This document shows, one piece after another, positions 33,000 to 43,636 of a DNA stretch of 64,000 nucleotides (positions are counted from its first letter, which is position 1; every line of letters begins with the position of its first letter). The stretch comes from Collybia mongolica (taxonomy: Eukaryota > Basidiomycota > Agaricomycetes > Agaricales > Clitocybaceae): NCBI GenBank assembly GCA_013420905.1, contig JAAXNY010000001.1:5270001-5334000 (forward strand), in the 5' to 3' direction. A program made the translations under genes and the position numbers. The notes beneath the pieces are model-generated. The model had not been told where the DNA came from, made no database searches, and saw only the letters and a program-made list of their open reading frames with translations.

Positions 33000-35900
33000 A
33001 TAAGTTGTTTAGAGCGCGCATATATTGTCAGAATGTAGCAAAGAATACACTTTGGCTTGAATCGCTCCTTGAGTCCGAAAAACTTAAGTGGGACATTCTA
33101 TTAATCCAGGAACCCCCCTGGAAAGTCGTCAGACACACTGCGTCGCTCACGGCGAAGGAAGGTGCCCCGGTAATCGGGGGGCCGACCCACCCGGAGTGGA
33201 CGTGCTTCTCCCCCCCGGGCATTGATGTAAATGCCCGACCGCGTGTCCTCACGTATGTGCATAACAGGCTCCGGCCCGCTAAGCCTGCGTTGAGACCAGA
33301 CATTGTCTCTCATAGAGACATCATTGCAATTTCGCTAAAGGGCCCTGGTGGCCCGAAAACGATAGTCAACGTATACTCTGATGCCGAGGGAACTGCCATC
33401 AGACACATATCCGATCACCGGGACAGATTCCGTGACGTGGGTTATATGGGCGGTGATTTTAACTGCCCGTCCCCGTTATGGGACCCCGAAGTGATTGACA
33501 ACAACCCGAAGGCCACCTCCCTACTGGAGGTGACACAAGACATCGGTCTCGAGAGAGTTGGGCCGCCCGCTAGGATGACCACGCATATCCCACGCAACAA
33601 TGAACTCAGAGAATCAATCTTAGACCTTGTGTTTCTCGAAGACACAAGGACATATCAAGCAGAAGTCCGTGTGGGGGAGGCAGGAGCCTCGGACCACAGG
33701 CCACTTACCACAGTCCTCCCCATTAGACACGAAGTCATGGAGGGGAAGAAGCGCATTAAGCCCAAATCAGAAGAGGAAAGCGATTTTCTTGAGATGATTG
33801 GGTTTAACCTAGACTCCATTGAGCTGCCGGCGGAACCGTCAGCTGAGGGAATAGACCATGTTGCTGAACGGATAGCCACCATCTTCAAGACCGCGTGGGA
33901 CAAATTCGCCGAGGCCGGGCGCGTAAGCGCCCGATCCAAGCCTTGGTGGAATGCGACCTGCACGGAGGCGAAGGAGATGGCCATGTTCACTAATGAGCGA
34001 GATGACTGGAGGACCCTAAAGAGGGTCACCAGACAAGCCAAGAGGGTCTTCTTCGATGAGCGCATTGAGGAAGTGTCTCACACCACTAAGAGGCCATGGG
34101 ACCTCATGAACTGGGTAGGGCCTCGCAAGACACCCGCTGCCGTTACGATCAACCATAACGGCAACCCTTGCAACACTAACGAGGAACTGTGGAACGCCAT
34201 CCACAGTACGTTTAACTCTGCCCACGACAGACCAACCAACATGGCTGAAATGGGTGACAAATGGAAGGCCCCCGAGACCAGGGGCTGGACTAAATTTAGC
34301 CTCAAGGAGATGAGGGATGCCCTTCAAGGCACCTCGAACAGTTCGGCCCCTGGGCCGGACAACATCACCTGGAGGCATTTGAAGCGGCTCCTTGTAGGAC
34401 CCAAAGCCCAGGCTGTCATAGTCTGGCTGGCGAACGCATGCCTGTCATGCGGACACTGGCCGGAACATTTCAAAGCCTCCCGCACTGTCATCATCCCAAA
34501 GCCAGGGAAGGCGACATACGACACTCCTAAGTCTTATAGACCCATCGTGCTCCTAAACACGTTGGGCAAGCTTATTGAGAAAATGCTTTCCACCCGCTTG
34601 CAGTTTGAGGCTCAAGCGGCGGGAGTCCTGCACCCGAATCAATTCGGTGGTGTCCGCCAAAACTCCACCGAAGATGCCGGAGTACTTCTTACCCACATTG
34701 TCCGCGAAGGATGGACAAGGGGGGTTAAGACAAGCGTGGTTGCATTTGACCTAGCCCAATACTTCCCCTCGATCAACCACGAGGTGATGATCAACATCTT
34801 AGAAGGCCAGGGGTTCGCGCCCGAAATAGTCGCGTTCTTCCGGTCGTACCTGGTGGGTCGCAAGACCAGATATGTCTGGGGGGACGATGAATCCCCCCCA
34901 TTCGATTCGAGCGTAGGACTGGGACAGGGCTCCGCCCTATCCCCAATCCTATCGGCCCTCGTACTAGCCATTCTCATGAAAGAGTTCTATAGACGGAATG
35001 AGAATGAATCCGACCTCATCTCCTACGTCGATGACGGGACCATCATATCCCAATCAAAGACGTGGGAAAGCAACAATGCTATGCTCAAGAGAGCGTACAA
35101 CATCATCTTCCTCATGACGAGAGCCATGGGCCTGATCCTAGAACATGCGAAGTCCGAGGGCTTCCATTTCAGCCTTCTGAAGTCGGATGATAATCCGACC
35201 ATAGATCTCGGCCACGCCCCCTATACAGGGGCCACCCCTCTGAAACCGGGCATCCTTTGGAGATACCTAGGCTTCTACTTTGACCGCGCGCTCTCATTCA
35301 AGAAGCACGTGGAGATGTACGCGAACAAGGCCCTGACCTCAAGCAGGGCCCTGTTAGCGCTTGGAAACTCGGCACGGGGCTTAAGACCCGTGCACAAAAG
35401 AACTCTGTATCGGGCTTGTGTACTTCCAATTGCGACGTACGGATGCCGGCTATGGAACGTTGATGGGGCCCGCATCAAGGGGCACCTCGAAGCACTCCGC
35501 AAGATGCAACGAAAGGCTGCACTTTGGATCACAGGCAACTTCAGGACCACCCCGAAAGGGGCCCCGGAGACTCTCGCAGGCCTCCCGCCCATCCACTTGC
35601 ACATCCGTAAGTTGGTAGAGAGGAGCCACTACCGTGTCCGGACCCTGGCCAAGAGCCACGCAGTCAGGAACTTAATTGACGGACAGGCACACCTGTCAGT
35701 CAGTCGCATGTCCGACGCCAAAAGGCGCAGGATCAAGTCCGGGATAATGGATTCATTTTCCCGATTAATGGACTGCAATGATGATGCGTCCCCAGTGTTC
35801 CCCCTCGCGCAACCGGGCAGTCGATTACTTGACTGGGCGGCCGAGAGGGTGGAAATCAGACCCTCCCCTCCACCCGAAAAAGAGAAGGAGAAGAGGAAGA

Positions 35901-36841
35901 CGGCTTTCGCTGATTTCGGGAAAGTTCTCACCCACCGAATCAACGAAGCTAAACTCGACCCAAAGCGAGTCGCGATCATATGCGACGGGTCCGTCCCGCG
36001 GTCCGAGGACCTCCAAGCTACCTCAGCCTGGAGAGTCTGGTCGGACGGTACACTGTATAGCGGCCTTGCCCCCTGCGGGAATGCCACCTCGGACGATGCT
36101 GAGGCCTGCACCATCTCGAAAGGGGTGGACGAGGCCTTCGGCATCCCTAACTTAGACATCCGGAAAATTGATGTCTTCTCGGACTCCGTGAATGCAATCA
36201 ACCTGGTCATTGACCCGACGCACCACACGGCACACAAATGGGCCGCCAACGTGTCGGCCAAACTCGCTTACTGGCTAACGGTGAAACCGGACGCCAGTAT
36301 TACTCTGCACCACACACCAAAGGCGTGCGAGGTGCGCGAACATATACTTGCCCATGAAGCGGCCTCCACTACAGAGGTCCCACATGGAGAAGTAACACAC
36401 ACATCCCTCGCTAAGGCGAGGGCGGACGCAGTCCTACGTATGACGGACGCTTGGAGCGAATTGGCCAAGCAGAAGTCTTACATTGGGGCCCACTTCCTGC
36501 CGCTCCATGAAGGGAGTAAGCAACTATTGCCAAGCCACCTGAAAGGGGGGACTTGGATCGGAAAGGTGTCCACAAACACCAGTGATACCGTCAGGCTGGC
36601 GCGGGCCCTAACGGGCCACGCACCGATTGGCGCGTACAGACAGAGGTTCCTTAAGGAGAAGGAGACCTATGACTGCGACTGCGGCCTCGGAAAGGAGACC
36701 GTAGAACATGTATTCCGGTACTGTCCGCTTTACCAGCGGAAAACCCGGCCCGGGAGAGAGCTGACCCTTGTATGGGTCAGCAATTTCCTCCACGACAACC
36801 CGGCGGCCTTTGGGGTTTTCCGGGAACCCCGTTTAGAGTAG
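32996..36841 (+). CDS. LINE ORF2: endonuclease, reverse transcriptase, RNase H
   Basis: A 1281-residue replicase. The N-terminal APE endonuclease has QNVAKN, LLIQEPPW, GGDFNCPS and ASDHRPL. The reverse transcriptase spans about residues 480-780, with YRPIVLLNTLGKLIEK, FDLAQYFPS, GLGQGSALSP and the catalytic SYVDDGT. An RNase H-like domain follows near residues 990-1150 (ICDGS, DDAEA, FSDSVNA, and HTPKACEVREHILAHEA in place of the usual last Asp block). At the C-terminus a knuckle CDCG...HVFRYC matches the Tad/I-type pattern. No stop or frame break is seen, and all catalytic motifs I can check are intact. Confidence 0.96.
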   Translation: MNKLFRARIYCQNVAKNTLWLESLLESEKLKWDILLIQEPPWKVVRHTASLTAKEGAPVIGGPTHPEWTCFSPPGIDVNARPRVLTYVHNRLRPAKPALRPDIVSHRDIIAISLKGPGGPKTIVNVYSDAEGTAIRHISDHRDRFRDVGYMGGDFNCPSPLWDPEVIDNNPKATSLLEVTQDIGLERVGPPARMTTHIPRNNELRESILDLVFLEDTRTYQAEVRVGEAGASDHRPLTTVLPIRHEVMEGKKRIKPKSEEESDFLEMIGFNLDSIELPAEPSAEGIDHVAERIATIFKTAWDKFAEAGRVSARSKPWWNATCTEAKEMAMFTNERDDWRTLKRVTRQAKRVFFDERIEEVSHTTKRPWDLMNWVGPRKTPAAVTINHNGNPCNTNEELWNAIHSTFNSAHDRPTNMAEMGDKWKAPETRGWTKFSLKEMRDALQGTSNSSAPGPDNITWRHLKRLLVGPKAQAVIVWLANACLSCGHWPEHFKASRTVIIPKPGKATYDTPKSYRPIVLLNTLGKLIEKMLSTRLQFEAQAAGVLHPNQFGGVRQNSTEDAGVLLTHIVREGWTRGVKTSVVAFDLAQYFPSINHEVMINILEGQGFAPEIVAFFRSYLVGRKTRYVWGDDESPPFDSSVGLGQGSALSPILSALVLAILMKEFYRRNENESDLISYVDDGTIISQSKTWESNNAMLKRAYNIIFLMTRAMGLILEHAKSEGFHFSLLKSDDNPTIDLGHAPYTGATPLKPGILWRYLGFYFDRALSFKKHVEMYANKALTSSRALLALGNSARGLRPVHKRTLYRACVLPIATYGCRLWNVDGARIKGHLEALRKMQRKAALWITGNFRTTPKGAPETLAGLPPIHLHIRKLVERSHYRVRTLAKSHAVRNLIDGQAHLSVSRMSDAKRRRIKSGIMDSFSRLMDCNDDASPVFPLAQPGSRLLDWAAERVEIRPSPPPEKEKEKRKTAFADFGKVLTHRINEAKLDPKRVAIICDGSVPRSEDLQATSAWRVWSDGTLYSGLAPCGNATSDDAEACTISKGVDEAFGIPNLDIRKIDVFSDSVNAINLVIDPTHHTAHKWAANVSAKLAYWLTVKPDASITLHHTPKACEVREHILAHEAASTTEVPHGEVTHTSLAKARADAVLRMTDAWSELAKQKSYIGAHFLPLHEGSKQLLPSHLKGGTWIGKVSTNTSDTVRLARALTGHAPIGAYRQRFLKEKETYDCDCGLGKETVEHVFRYCPLYQRKTRPGRELTLVWVSNFLHDNPAAFGVFREPRLE

Positions 36842-37319
36842 GGTGGGTGTACCGGGAGGTAAGTAGGTACTTGCTGAGGGGTAGCCGCGACACCGAGGCA
36901 TCAGTCTCGGGCTTCGGCCCGGGATGAGCGGCCATGCATGGCCTCGGCCTCTCCGGACTAAGTCGACCTCCTCTTGAGGAGGTCTCCAGGGGATGAGCCC
37001 CCCCGGGGAACCTGTCGGCAAGGGTGGCCGCACTTAAGCTTATTTATCAAGCGGATTGAGAGGCGTGGGGGGCGTGCCCTCCTGCTACGACGCCTGCTCT
37101 CGTTTCCCGAAAGGGACTATTTTACGGCCCCTCACAAGGGGGCTCACTCAGGGAGCGCTTCCAACCGGGAACGGGCGGGGCAATCCAGACCTGCCTCATA
37201 TGACGGCCTATAATGGACATATCTCGACTCGGCTTGATACGATTACGGTTACACGTGACCGCTTCTGTACTTTTGTATTGCGGTATATAAAAACGTTGAA
37301 AGGAAAAAAAAAAAAAAAA
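36842..37319 (+). other. LINE 3' untranslated region and poly-A tail
   Basis: GC-rich with several small inverted repeats (for example CTCGGGCTTCGGCCCGGGA at about 36907) and ending in A16 at 37304-37319. A TATATAAAA stretch lies just before the tail. Confidence 0.8.
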
Positions 37320-37331
37320 CCCCCGCGCCTA
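37319..37331. repeat. Right target-site duplication of the LINE
   Basis: ACCCCCGCGCCTA, a perfect copy of 30756-30768. Confidence 0.93.
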
Positions 37332-37796
37332 TTCCAACTTAGAGCTGAAAGCTGAAAGTGGCACCATGGCACCAGTTCAAGTGATTAAAGATGAATCTCT
37401 CGTCACAATTCTAACGTGTTCATATTAAGGAGCAGTAGATGTTGGTGGCGGCACTGCATGTACATGTGAATTGGACATTAGGCTTTAGCCACTAAAACCT
37501 CGCGCGCGCGGATATTTTGAAGATCCTGTAATGCGCCGCCGGTATTTACGCCGTATTATCCGTCAACCGCACGAGCTTCACACTTGATACAATATTGCTA
37601 ATATAATATCTCGACACGTCGTCGCGTTTCCCACAATTCTTCCGCGAGGACCACATATTTACAAAATGGGCGATGTCGCTGGTCAATTATTCCAGGAAAA
37701 TAGAATCAATACACTAATACATCATAAGCTTAAATGCCATAAATCATTAAATATAACCGAAGCACAAGCTTCCTACGTTAAATAAAGAGGACGTTA
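37332..37796. other. Gene-free stretch
   Basis: Between the LINE and the stop of the quinate permease. Contains a short CG run (about 37500-37510). No gene seen. Confidence 0.55.
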
Positions 37797-40005
37797 TTAA
37801 ACATGCTCCTTGTGATCATTCGAAACCTTCTCCAGCGAATCATGGCTCCCCTCCCCAATCTTTCTCGCCGCATTCGCATCGTGGATTCTGCCCATGACAA
37901 CTGCGTGGGCTCGCCAGGGCTTGAGGCCGGGAGCGAAGAGCTCTTCCATACGCTCAAGAGGTATTTGTTTCGTTTCAGGAAGAACGAGCTGAGTGAAGGA
38001 GAGTCCTCGTCAATCCGCATAGAGGTTGGGATAGGCAGGAGAGACGTACATAAACGTAGAAGATCGAGAGAACCATCAGGCTGGCGAAAAACATATATAC
38101 GCCGTAGCCCATATCGGTGAACATCTGGGGCGTGAATCGTGCAATTAGGAAGCTAAAAAGGGGTCAGCGGACTGCTCGGAAACATGTCATTCCAATAAAA
38201 CTCACCCGAAGAGCCAGTTGGAGGCAGCCATGCAAGCTTGGGTGAACGTGCGGACATGTTGGGGGAAGAACTCAGCACCGACAACCCAAGGGGTACCGTT
38301 CCACGAAGGAGAGTAGAAGATCGTCCAGATGTAGAAAAAGGCAACTGCGACAGGATATCAACAAAAAAACGCGACCGATAGTGAGAGCAACGTACCTGCA
38401 CTCCTGCCTCCCGCATCCAAAGTAGGCTTTGGGTGGTCTGCAGGTTTGGCGATGGCAATGTAGGCGCCGATGTAATACATAGAAATTGCACCACCAACAG
38501 ACCCAACCATCAGAAGGTAGCGACGCCCGAGGGAATCAACGAGCCATAGCAGCCAGATCAGCGAGCCGATCAATTTAACTGAGGGGCAACTTAGGTTCAT
38601 GTATCATTATGTTTGTAGGATCGACGATTCTTACTGATTCCAAAGACGCCGGTTGTAAGTAGAGATGTACTCGTGCCGGTTAGACCGATGGATTTGAAGA
38701 CGGTAGGGCTGGGAGGCGAGGGATAAATCAGGTATGTGGAGCGAAGTCATAACATCCACATACGAGTAGTAATTGACAGCGTTGATACCAGTGCCGTTCT
38801 GCCATGCGAACAGACTCGCACCAATTAGCAATCTTTTGATGAGCAACTTGCTCGCAAAGACAGTCTTGAGGGGTCCCCAGAATCCGGCACCAGCGAGGCC
38901 GCGTTCATGCGCAATAGTCGCCTCGATTGAGCGAAACTCGTCGATCAAGTACGGAGCATCTTCGGGTAGGTGGCGGAGGTAGCAAAGGTTCTTCAGTGCT
39001 TCGGCGTTGCGGTCGCGAGACACGAGCCAGCGAGGGGATTCGGCCAGGAAGAATGCACCGATGGAGAGGAGACCTCCAGGCTGGTAAAAGACGGTTGGGG
39101 GTGGATGTATGCAAAGAATTCATGAATACCTACAATGAGCTGAACGGCGAATGCAATAAGCCATTGGCTGTGCCCGGGTTTGACATTTTGATGTGTGCCG
39201 TAGTTGATCCAGAAACCTTCAAGTCCCGTGAGTAGAAAAATATAATGAGTATGGAAGCCACCGTACCCACGACACCACCAATTTGCCAGCAAAGCTCGTA
39301 TAATCCAATCAGACGCCCACGGATGGCGGGCGGTGAGATTTCTGCAACATAAATGGGCTGAAGAACGCGGGGTTATCACTCCCGTGTTCCCTCTTAGCTT
39401 GGGAATGAAGCTCACAGCCAAGTTGGACGCGGCTCCAATTGCCAGGCCGACAATGACACGTCCAGCATAAATGATTCCTAGGCCAGTAGAGGCGCTGTCC
39501 AAGCATGTGAGATATGAGACCTGAAATGACCGCGACGGGGCGTACCTTGCGACACATTGTAGAATAGCACCCACGCAAAAAACGGTCCCCGAAGCCAGCA
39601 AGCCCCATTTGCGGCCTAAATAATATCCCATGGGGTATCCAAAGATAGCACCAAAGAAGCACCTAATGCGTGAGATGTAAGAGACCGAAATCGAGTGAGA
39701 CAGACAATACTCACCCGGCTTGGTATAGAGAAACGATATTTGCTGAGATGAGATTAAATTCCGTGGTCGTCTTGTTTGTAAGACTGAATTCTTTCTTGAA
39801 ACTGGCAAGGGATATCGAGGTTCCAATGAACGCAGAGTCATAACTAAAGAGATACAATCAATGATCGTTTGTTATTGACAGATAAGATGTCGACGTACCC
39901 AATCATAACAGCAGCGAAGGTCGCCACCATCGCTGCAAAGTATACTCTCCAGTTGTACACCTCAGAAGGCGTGGGCCTGTCTTCGACCCGAGAGAATTTT
40001 CCCAT
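37797..40005 (-). CDS. Quinate permease (MFS sugar-porter family, QutD/qa-y-like)
   Basis: A plasma-membrane proton symporter of the sugar-transporter group, probably taking up quinate. It starts MGKFSRVEDRPTPSEVYNWR, followed by helix 1 with ATFAAVMIGYDSAFIGTSIS; this DRPTP..VYNWR..IGYDSAFIGT pattern is that of fungal quinate permeases. Other blocks are YPMGYYLGRKWG, IYAGRVIVGLAIGAASN, GRLIGLYELCWQIGG, FWINYG, AESPRWLVSRDR, WQNGTGINAVNYYS and the C-terminal LPETKQIPLERMEELF then HDANAARKIG. The stop is at 37797. Around ten short introns are present; most but not all borders were checked. It is divergent from the 3-dehydroshikimate dehydratase gene, as expected for a co-regulated catabolic cluster. 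Sugar transport is possible, but the sequence pattern and neighbours favour quinate. Confidence 0.88.
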
Positions 40006-40751
40006 GGTGATAAAGGAGCGTCTGGGTGTGGCGGAGAGTCGACGTGGGCGGTGGGAAGAAGTCGACGAAAAACCAGGAAAAAATGACCCGCTATTTGTAG
40101 CCAGACTGTCAGCTAAGAGGAAAAGAAACGAATGTGGTGCAAAATAAGCCAATGGCATCGGGGACGGACATCAGTTCTTCCGGGTGCGAGTATCGCAGTC
40201 ATGTGGGAGGAGTTGAGGAGGAGATGTGAGGCCATCCACCGATCGTTCCTGGCAACACCCGATCACCTAAACGCCACCCTGCCACTTTTCAACCATCCTT
40301 ATCCCCACGTGGTCCCATAGAATGGAACAACATATCCCGCCACCATCAACTCCTGGGGTAGGCTCTCTCCGAATATTTAGGAGCGTGGTGCACGTCATAG
40401 TCATAGACTGCCACGAAAATCTGGCGGTGGCAAAACAAACCTAACAATAATTTAAATCTTTCGACACAAGTCAAGTTACATGAACACAAAACTCGAACTT
40501 TTCGCCCCCAGGCTGCCTACGGTGTTCAGGACACGTAAATTGAAGATCATTGAATCAGTGAGGTAGTACATTGTGGGGTAACGCCTTCATAGACCCCTTT
40601 GCGGATAAGAGTTTTGGAACGAGACCACAGAATCACACGTGCCACAGCCAAAACACACGACCCCGACCTCAAATTCTCACTTCACATGAAATCGTATCCT
40701 CATCCCTCCTAAGTGGACCACGAACCAGGAGCCTGTTAAGTCGAGACCACT
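40006..40751. promoter_or_regulatory. Divergent promoter region between quinate permease and dehydroshikimate dehydratase
   Basis: 746 bp between two divergent start codons with no supported gene, so it must hold both promoters. I could not identify a convincing activator site. Confidence 0.6.
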
Positions 40752-42057
40752 ATGCCGTCCAGAGTTCCGTATAGCTCTATCCCAATAGCAATTCCTTCAA
40801 TGTGTCTAGGTACGCAGTTCCCAATACTTACCTAATTCGCCAAATAATGTCAATATCTTACCAAGGACGTGCCTGGGTCCACGAGCTAGATGTAAAGTTT
40901 TCCGAGGCCGGAAAAGCAGGATTCAAGGGGGTTGAAATGTTTTGGGAAGATCTCGTTTGGGTCGCCAAGAAATTTGACCCCGACACCGACGAGAAAAATG
41001 AGGCAGTTATGTTACAAGCCGCCCAATATGCTCGATATTTATGTGATAAGAATGGGCTCACCATCATGGCGCTTCAACCTTTCTTAAACTATGAGGGGCT
41101 GCTAGATGAGGAGCGCCATAAAGAGATGATTGTCAAGCTCAAGTTATGGTTCAAAATCGTCAAGGTATTGGGCACAGACTTGATTCAAGTTCCTAGCCAG
41201 GTAAGCTCTTAAACTCATTATGATGGTAATGTCACAAAGTGATACCCTTGCCATCAGATGCACCGAGAGGGAACGACTGGAAATATAGAGAAGATTGTCG
41301 CTGATATCAAGGAAATCGGGGAACTCGGACTCAAGGAGACGCCTCCCGTTAGATTTGCCTATGAGGCACTGTCATGGGGGGCTTATATTAACCTGTATGT
41401 TCCTCCATCTTGGTTCGGCCAGCTCATGGAATAACAATCTAGGTGGGAGCAAGTTTGGGATGTGGTCGTAAAAGTAGACCTTCCCAACGTCGGAACAGGT
41501 ACGTACCATATCCGGCACCTGCTCCTAGGATTAACTTTCTTTTACAGTTCTGGACACCTATCATGTTAGATTTTTATGGCGTTTACCCGTCAGGTTAGCA
41601 CTCATGCCCCTCCCAGATCGCTGGCCGCGTCTATGCAGACCCCACATCGCCCTCTGGGAAGCAGCCAAACGCCGAAGCAGACCTCGCCGCCTCCGTTCGC
41701 CTCATGGAAACGACTCCAGGCCTTGTCGACAAAATTTTCTACGTCCAGCTCAGTGACGCCGAGCGCCTCTCCCCGCCACTCTCCCCCTCCCACCCCTTCT
41801 TCGACCCCACACAGCCGCCCCTCATGCAGTGGTCCCGCAACGCGCGCTTATTCCCATGCGAACCCGATCGAGGTGGGTATCTCCCGATCACTGATATAGC
41901 AAGGGCGTGGTTTGAGAAGCTGGGTTTCCGTGGTTGGGTCTCGTTGGAGATTTTCTCCAGGACCATGGGCGAGGGGGGTGAGAGTGTTCCGCGGGACCAT
42001 GCTCAAAGGGGTATCAAATCTTGGAATGATCTGGTGAAGGAACTTGAAGGAGCCTGA
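40752..42057 (+). CDS. 3-dehydroshikimate dehydratase (qa-4/QutC-like)
   Basis: Converts 3-dehydroshikimate to protocatechuate. Exons 40752-40809, 40866-41200, 41258-41394, 41443-41498, 41548-41564 and 41617-42057 sum to 1044 nt (347 residues). It is a xylose-isomerase-like TIM barrel. N-terminal SIPIAIPSMCLGRAWVHELD and FKGVEMFWEDL match fungal enzymes. The likely metal ligands sit in YEALSWGA, LDTYHIAGR, YVQLSDAE and SLEIFSR. The fifth exon is a 17-nt micro-exon encoding LDTYH, which carries a probable ligand; without it the metal site would be lost. The start at 40752 was chosen because the first exon supplies the conserved IPSMCLGRAW. It is cytosolic, and divergent from the permease. Confidence 0.93.
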
Positions 42058-42479
42058 GTATCTTGGCGATACCAGTTATATATTCCATATTCCGCCTATG
42101 TACCTTAGTGGGGAATAGGCCGCCGACATAGACATGTTAGAGCATATCAGTGGGGAAACTCCGATCCGCCTTTCAATTTCTCAAGTTATTTCATTTTGTG
42201 GGGCTTGGTTACCGGGCTTAAACATTCAAATTAGACTTTCCTCAATACATCACCATCGACTTCAAGTCAAAGCGATGACAAATTTTTGGTTAATAGAATT
42301 GCAGCCCAACCTCAAACAGTTACCGAACATCTGTGTCTGCCCAAAAAATGTGATTACCTGGTGATTCAATTGACCAGATATCTTGGTCGTTCTCTCGTAT
42401 TTGGAAGAAGCATCTGAAATATTAAATTCGAATAACAAATACAAAGACTGCAGGACAGACATGAAAGAATATTGTGCCC

Positions 42480-43342
42480 TTAAAGATCTACCTGAACACC
42501 ATCTAACCACGATTTCGCCTGACGTAGTAGCTTGTCATGTTCCTCTCCCCGAGCTCCAGGCATATCTCTTTTTACTCTGATCCCAGGCATGCACGCTTCT
42601 TGGCAATAGGCCAGATACCGATACCCAACGGGAAAGACGGCCAGTTTCTCGTCGTCGATCTCAGGAATACGTCGTGGATCCACAGCAAGGAGCTTGTCTT
42701 TCTCGTAAAAGTGGCGGACAAAGCGCATACCCCATTTCCCGGCTTCATCTTTTTCGAAAAACATACAAAAACTGAGGGACACGCGGTTAGTATATTGCCA
42801 CTGGATAGAGTGGTATACTTGCCGGCAATCCGATTCTGCATCCACAACAACTCTAAAGATGGAACGGAATTATCTTTAGCTAGGGAATAAACACGAAATC
42901 TCGTCCCAACTTACCCATTCGGCGGAAGCTCAAATCTCTGCGTGATCGTTGCTTTCATCTTCACGACCGCTCGAGTCCCAGCAAGATCCACGGAGGACCC
43001 ATGGACGCGGTGCATAATACTGACACCATTGTCCATGCCCGCCTGTGACGCAGAGATGAAATCTTCGATTGCCGTGCGGCCCGTCCACGTCGTGTACACA
43101 AATGCCCCAGGATGGAAGAGGGAGCGGAAATTCTCCCACTCCCGAGCATCACTGTACCCAGTACTGGTATAAGTAAACTAAATCATTTTGGATAATGTGT
43201 ACGCGGGTATTCACCGATACATGGGCCACCCTTCCGCGAGCTCTCTTAATTTGAAGCGCTCAAGCGCAAGATCGTTTGGACCATTATTGCGGATTGCATG
43301 GTCGGGACGGGTACCGGCAAGGAGTGAATGGAGGTCCGGCAT
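42480..43342 (-). CDS. SnoaL/NTF2-fold protein in the quinate cluster, role unknown
   Basis: A small protein of about 215 residues in four exons. It begins [20 protein letters not shown], continues [40 protein letters not shown], a stretch with [20 protein letters not shown], then [17 protein letters not shown]. After two more introns it reads [20 protein letters not shown] and ends DGVQVDL. The pattern (short helices, [11 protein letters not shown] strand, buried MHRVHG) fits a SnoaL-like NTF2 fold, which includes dehydratases, isomerases, decarboxylases and ring-hydroxylating dioxygenase small subunits. It shares a 294-bp divergent promoter with the dehydroquinase gene, which argues for a job in the same pathway. 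There is no signal peptide. The exact reaction is unknown. Confidence 0.75.
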
Positions 43343-43636
43343 ATCTAAAGGTCATACAGACGAAGCGACATTACAGAAACACACCTCCTTTATATATACA
43401 TAACGATGAAAGACTCCCAACAGTGGTGTCATTCGTGAAATCGTAGTAGAAAAAATCATCGGATCTCCCGGGACGTACCTCCGAAGGACCCTGCCTATCT
43501 CAGATCGAGGGAACAACTACTCTCCGATCAGCCACATGATTCCAGGGGAGGAAAGGCTAACCCTTAATCCGAAGCCTTCCCCACCACCCATAAACCGTAT
43601 TACTTACACGAGCCTAATGAACCACCTTGTTCTACC
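43343..43636. promoter_or_regulatory. Short divergent promoter between SnoaL-like and dehydroquinase genes
   Basis: Only 294 bp separate two divergent start codons. Contains TATATATA at about 43390 on the SnoaL side. A partial inverted repeat GGCTAACCCTTAATCC lies at about 43555; it resembles the ascomycete QA activator palindrome only weakly. Confidence 0.6.

Larger units (their letters stand above)
30769..37318 (+). mobile_element. Full-length Tad1-like LINE (non-LTR retrotransposon)
   Basis: About 6.55 kb with the layout 5' leader of about 116 nt, ORF1, ORF2, a 3' UTR of about 460 nt and an A16 tail. Both ORFs are fully open and overlap by four bases (ATGA). ORF1 has retroviral-type zinc knuckles. 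ORF2 carries an APE-type endonuclease, reverse transcriptase, RNase H and a C-terminal CCHC knuckle, an arrangement known from the fungal Tad clade. Perfect 13-bp flanking duplications show insertion by target-primed reverse transcription. The base composition (GC-rich, with many ggg/ccc runs) differs from its neighbours. Open frames plus perfect duplications point to a young and perhaps active copy. Confidence 0.95.

Noticed and set aside
43550..43575. GGCTAACCCTTAATCC as a QA-1F/QutA-type activator site
   Set aside because: Only 12 of 16 positions fit the ascomycete consensus as I recall it and the palindrome is poor; basidiomycetes may not use this factor.
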